In this document: in pieces, positions 6,051-7,968 of the stretch | How positions within the stretch are numbered: position 1 is the first letter of the stretch | Layout of the letters: the number at the start of each line of letters is the position of its first letter | From: Atribacterota bacterium | Lineage (GTDB): Bacteria > Atribacterota > Phoenicimicrobiia > Phoenicimicrobiales > Phoenicimicrobiaceae | Direction: 5' to 3' | Assembly: GCA_030666935.1 (NCBI GenBank) | Contig: DAOUWX010000078.1 | Span: forward strand, 1-7,968 | Length of the DNA: 7,968 nucleotides | The notes under the pieces: generated by a model | What the model was told of the DNA's origin: nothing | The model's input: only the letters and a program-made list of their open reading frames with translations | Database searches by the model: none | Program-made: the position numbers and the translations under genes

Positions 6051-6068
6051 GGCACGATAAATCGTGTC
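6051..6068. repeat. Palindrome GGCACGAT-nn-ATCGTGYC, copy 1
   Basis: GGCACGAT (6051-6058) pairs with ATCGTGTC (6061-6068) across a 2-nt centre, with one G-T pair. A second copy with perfect arms lies at 7853-7870. No T-tract follows. Two copies within 1.8 kb, both in spacers, mark it as a dispersed palindrome. Confidence 0.75.
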
Positions 6069-6085
6069 TATTAAATTGAATTTAA

Positions 6086-6117
6086 TTGGTAAATTGGTCA
6101 ATAGGTCAATTGGTAAA
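6086..6117. repeat. Period-8 tandem repeat, TTGGTnAA type
   Basis: Four 8-nt units start at 6086, 6094, 6102 and 6110. The first and last are TTGGTAAA, the second TTGGTCAA and the third TAGGTCAA. It is the only array in the window whose period is 8 rather than 7. Confidence 0.8.
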
Positions 6118-6126
6118 TTATAAACA

Positions 6127-6140
6127 CTTGCATCTTGCAT
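6127..6140. repeat. Two CTTGCAT heptads
   Basis: Two exact CTTGCAT units lie side by side. On the other strand they read ATGCAAG, matching the AGATGCA/AATTGCA array at 3889-3904 in opposite orientation. Confidence 0.6.
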
Positions 6141-6179
6141 TTAAAACCAACGACTATTTTTTAAGGGAGTTGTATATTT

Positions 6180-6623
6180 ATGAGCCGTCCAACCTGGGAT
6201 GAATATTTTATGGAAATAACTGAATTAGTTTCCAAACGTTCTACCTGTTTGAGAAGAAAAGTTGGAGCAGTAGTCATACAAGATAAACGAATACTTACTA
6301 CTGGATATAATGGTGCTCCCAGAGGGCTGCCTCATTGTTTAGAGATAGGATGTTTAAGAGAAATAAGAAAAGTTGCGTCCGGAGAGAGACAGGAATTATG
6401 CAGGGGATTACATGCTGAACAAAATGCTATTGTACAGGCTGCGTTACATGGCTTAAGTATAAAGGGCAGCATATTATATTGTACAACTCAACCTTGCGTT
6501 ACTTGTGCCAAGATGATTATAAATTCCGGAATAAAGAAGATTATTTATAAAGAAAAATACCCTGATGAATTAGCACGAAAGATGTTAAAAGAAGCAGGAG
6601 TAGATGAGATTTGTTATGAATAA
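6180..6623 (+). CDS. comEB: Deoxycytidylate (dCMP) deaminase, ComEB family
   Basis: This zinc enzyme deaminates dCMP to dUMP, the substrate of thymidylate synthase, in the cytoplasm. The 147-residue product has the cytidine/deoxycytidylate deaminase zinc site: H78-A79-E80 (ligand His, catalytic Glu) and P105-C106-x-x-C109 (two Cys ligands). Family features that point to dCMP are the TGYNGAPRG loop at 41-49 and the Cys-containing insert (C53, C58, C74) before HAE. Length is normal. GGGAG at 6165-6169 lies 10 nt before the ATG. The gene overlaps wecB by 8 nt, so both are likely in one transcript. In this window it complements ThyX (278-952). The ComEB name comes from the Bacillus homologue; no competence genes are visible here. 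Confidence 0.94.
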   Translation: MSRPTWDEYFMEITELVSKRSTCLRRKVGAVVIQDKRILTTGYNGAPRGLPHCLEIGCLREIRKVASGERQELCRGLHAEQNAIVQAALHGLSIKGSILYCTTQPCVTCAKMIINSGIKKIIYKEKYPDELARKMLKEAGVDEICYE

Positions 6624-7773
6624 AATAAAAATTGCTATAATTTTTGGAACTCGTCCCGAAGCCATAAAAATGTTTCCTATAATTTCAGAAATAAAAAAAT
6701 ACCCTCATCTTATAGATTATAGAATTATAGTTTCTGGCCAACACCGTGAAATGTTGGATCAAATGTTAGAGATTTTTCAAATTAACCCCGATTATGATTT
6801 AAATATCATGGAACAAGGTCAATCTTTATCAAATATTACCAATAATAGTCTTTTGGGTATTGAAAAAATATTAAAAAAAGAAAGACCTTCTATGGTGTTA
6901 GTCCAGGGTGATACTACCACTACCTTTACCGGAGCTTTGGCTGCTTTTTATCAAAAAATAAAAATAGGTCATATAGAAGCCGGGCTTAGAACCCACAATA
7001 AATATTATCCTTTTCCTGAAGAAGTAAATCGCCATATAACCGGCGTACTTGCTGATCTCCACTTTGCTCCCACCAAACAATCGTGTGAAAATTTACTTTT
7101 TGAAGGAGTAAAAAGAGAAGATATCTTTATCTCCGGAAATACCGTAGTAGACGCTCTGTTCTTAACGATTAAAGAGAACTATATATTTAGAGAACCTTTA
7201 TTAAAAGATAAAAAAATATTTGAGAATAAAATCATTTTAATGACCATGCATAGAAGAGAAAATTGGGAAGATCCATTAAGGAAAACTTGCCGAGCAATAA
7301 ATAAAATAATAAATGAACATTCTAATGTAAACGTAATTTTTCCTTTGCATAAAAACCCCGAAATAGGAAGGGATGTTAAAGGAATTTTGCAAAACAAAGA
7401 AAATATTCTACTTCTCGATGCTTTAGATTATGATGATATGATTAACTTAATATCCAAATCATATATTATACTTACAGACTCCGGAGGAATACAAGAAGAA
7501 GCACCTTCCTTGGGAAAACCGGTATTAGTTTTACGGGATGAAACAGAAAGACCAGAGGCAGTCAAGGCGGGTGTGGTGAAACTGATTGGAACTAATGAAG
7601 AAAGGATTTGTAGAGAGGTTAATACTCTATTAAACAGTAGAGATAAATATAAAGAAATGTCAAAAAGCATCAATCCTTACGGAGACGGAAAAGCTTCAGA
7701 AAGAATTGTTAAAAAAATTCTATATAATTTTAATTTAATTGATAAAACTCCTGATGAATTTAAAGAAAAATAA
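6616..7773 (+). CDS. wecB: UDP-N-acetylglucosamine 2-epimerase (non-hydrolysing)
   Basis: The enzyme interconverts UDP-GlcNAc and UDP-ManNAc, a precursor for teichoic acid linkage units, enterobacterial-type antigens or other surface glycans. It is a cytoplasmic GT-B-fold protein of 385 residues, the normal length. Conserved blocks include FGTRPEAIKM at 10-19, QGDTTTT at 97-103, HIEAGLRT at 119-126, PFPEEVNRH at 132-140, MHRRENW at 211-217 and TDSGGIQEEAPSLGKP at 287-302. D99, E121, E135 and H212 fall where the catalytic residues of the family lie. ATG 6616 is preferred since the protein then begins MNKIKIAIIFGTRPE like its relatives, overlapping the deaminase stop by 8 nt (ATGAATAA); an in-frame ATG at 6604 would add four residues. 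Which glycan it serves cannot be told from the window. Confidence 0.95.
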   Translation: MNKIKIAIIFGTRPEAIKMFPIISEIKKYPHLIDYRIIVSGQHREMLDQMLEIFQINPDYDLNIMEQGQSLSNITNNSLLGIEKILKKERPSMVLVQGDTTTTFTGALAAFYQKIKIGHIEAGLRTHNKYYPFPEEVNRHITGVLADLHFAPTKQSCENLLFEGVKREDIFISGNTVVDALFLTIKENYIFREPLLKDKKIFENKIILMTMHRRENWEDPLRKTCRAINKIINEHSNVNVIFPLHKNPEIGRDVKGILQNKENILLLDALDYDDMINLISKSYIILTDSGGIQEEAPSLGKPVLVLRDETERPEAVKAGVVKLIGTNEERICREVNTLLNSRDKYKEMSKSINPYGDGKASERIVKKILYNFNLIDKTPDEFKEK

Positions 7774-7784
7774 ATTAAGCAATG

Positions 7785-7807
7785 AACCAATTAATTAACT
7801 GGTTTTT
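7785..7807 (+). terminator. Candidate Rho-independent terminator after wecB
   Basis: AACCAATT (7785-7792) pairs with AACTGGTT (7797-7804) over AATT, with one A-C mismatch, and the stem runs into five T residues (7803-7807). It lies 11 nt after the stop codon, a sensible place. The stem is short and imperfect, so efficiency would be modest. Confidence 0.45.
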
Positions 7808-7852
7808 AAGTGAATTGCGCCATTCATGTTTTATTGTCTTTTATTTGCCTTG

Positions 7853-7870
7853 GGCACGATGTATCGTGCC
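7853..7870. repeat. Palindrome GGCACGAT-nn-ATCGTGCC, copy 2
   Basis: Perfect 8-bp arms (7853-7860 and 7863-7870) flank a 2-nt centre. It matches copy 1 at 6051-6068, differing in the centre and at one arm position. Both are followed by a similar short TCTAT-like sequence. Confidence 0.8.
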
Positions 7871-7900
7871 TCTATATATTATACTTTACTAATTTCTTAA

Positions 7901-7968
7901 TTTTAAGTTTTTAGCTTTGCTTTTGCACTTTACGCTTTTAGTTTTCCGCCTTCTTACTCTACGCTCTA
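7901..7968. repeat. Degenerate T-rich heptad array running off the window
   Basis: Seven-nt units can be set at 7901, 7908, 7915, 7922, 7929, 7936, 7943, 7950 and 7957, mostly beginning with TTT or CTT and with changing ends (AAG, TAG, ACGC, CCGC). The first two share an exact 14-nt string with 6024-6037. Phase is less clean than in the other arrays, and the window ends within it. Confidence 0.5.

Larger units (their letters stand above)
5866..6179. other. Gene-free spacer of 314 nt built from short-period repeats
   Basis: No credible gene exists on either strand; open frames here are short and have no protein-like composition or ribosome binding site. In order it holds TCGTATA heptads (5876-5900), CAGAA heptads (5901-5935), a two-unit TACGGAG-like stretch (5968-5981), TTTTGAA-type heptads (5990-6045), a GGCACGAT palindrome (6051-6068), a period-8 array (6086-6117), CTTGCAT heptads (6127-6140), and the Shine-Dalgarno GGGAG (6165-6169) of the next gene. 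No terminator for upp is evident. Confidence 0.8.

Overview
The window is a compact, AT-rich stretch of bacterial chromosome with nine protein-coding genes, all on the + strand, and no RNA genes. The gene order (DUF1385/YqhQ - prfA - prmC - ywlE-like phosphatase - rpiB - upp - dCMP deaminase - UDP-GlcNAc 2-epimerase) is the conserved housekeeping run seen just upstream of the ATP synthase genes in many Bacillota and in some deep-branching low-GC groups. AGA/ATA-rich codon use, purine-rich Shine-Dalgarno sites and repeat-filled spacers suggest an uncultured low-GC bacterium, perhaps Atribacterota or a related lineage. That placement is an inference; no marker here settles it.

Layout. 1-277: leader packed with repeats, including a perfect 26-bp inverted repeat (19-44 / 225-250) around a long imperfect hairpin. 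278-3833: a tight block of thyX, DUF1385 membrane protein, prfA and prmC, the last three overlapping. 3834-4022: repeat-rich spacer. 4023-4996: YwlE-type phosphatase and rpiB. 4997-5235: repeat-rich spacer. 5236-5865: upp, starting at TTG. 5866-6179: the longest gene-free stretch, made of several short-period repeats and a palindrome. 6180-7773: dCMP deaminase and wecB, overlapping by 8 nt. 7774-7968: possible terminator, a second copy of the palindrome and another repeat block.

How the genes fit together. ThyX makes dTMP from dUMP, dCMP deaminase supplies dUMP, and upp salvages uracil to UMP, giving a pyrimidine theme. RF1 and PrmC are a direct enzyme-substrate pair: PrmC methylates the Gln of the RF1 GGQ motif. 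RpiB serves the pentose phosphate pathway that feeds PRPP, which Upp uses. WecB makes UDP-ManNAc for cell-surface polysaccharide. Compared with the usual Bacillota order, ywlC/sua5 (between prmC and ywlE) and glyA (between rpiB and upp) are missing, and both places hold repeat-filled spacers.

The coding genes look ordinary. The unusual signal is between them: every large spacer carries degenerate arrays whose core words differ (AGCGTAT, TAGTATA, ACTCGAT, TCGTATA, AGTTACA, CTTGCAT, TTTTGAA, nCAGAAn) but whose period is 7 nt, plus one array with period 8. Some words recur in opposite orientations in different spacers. REP-like palindromes are interspersed with them.
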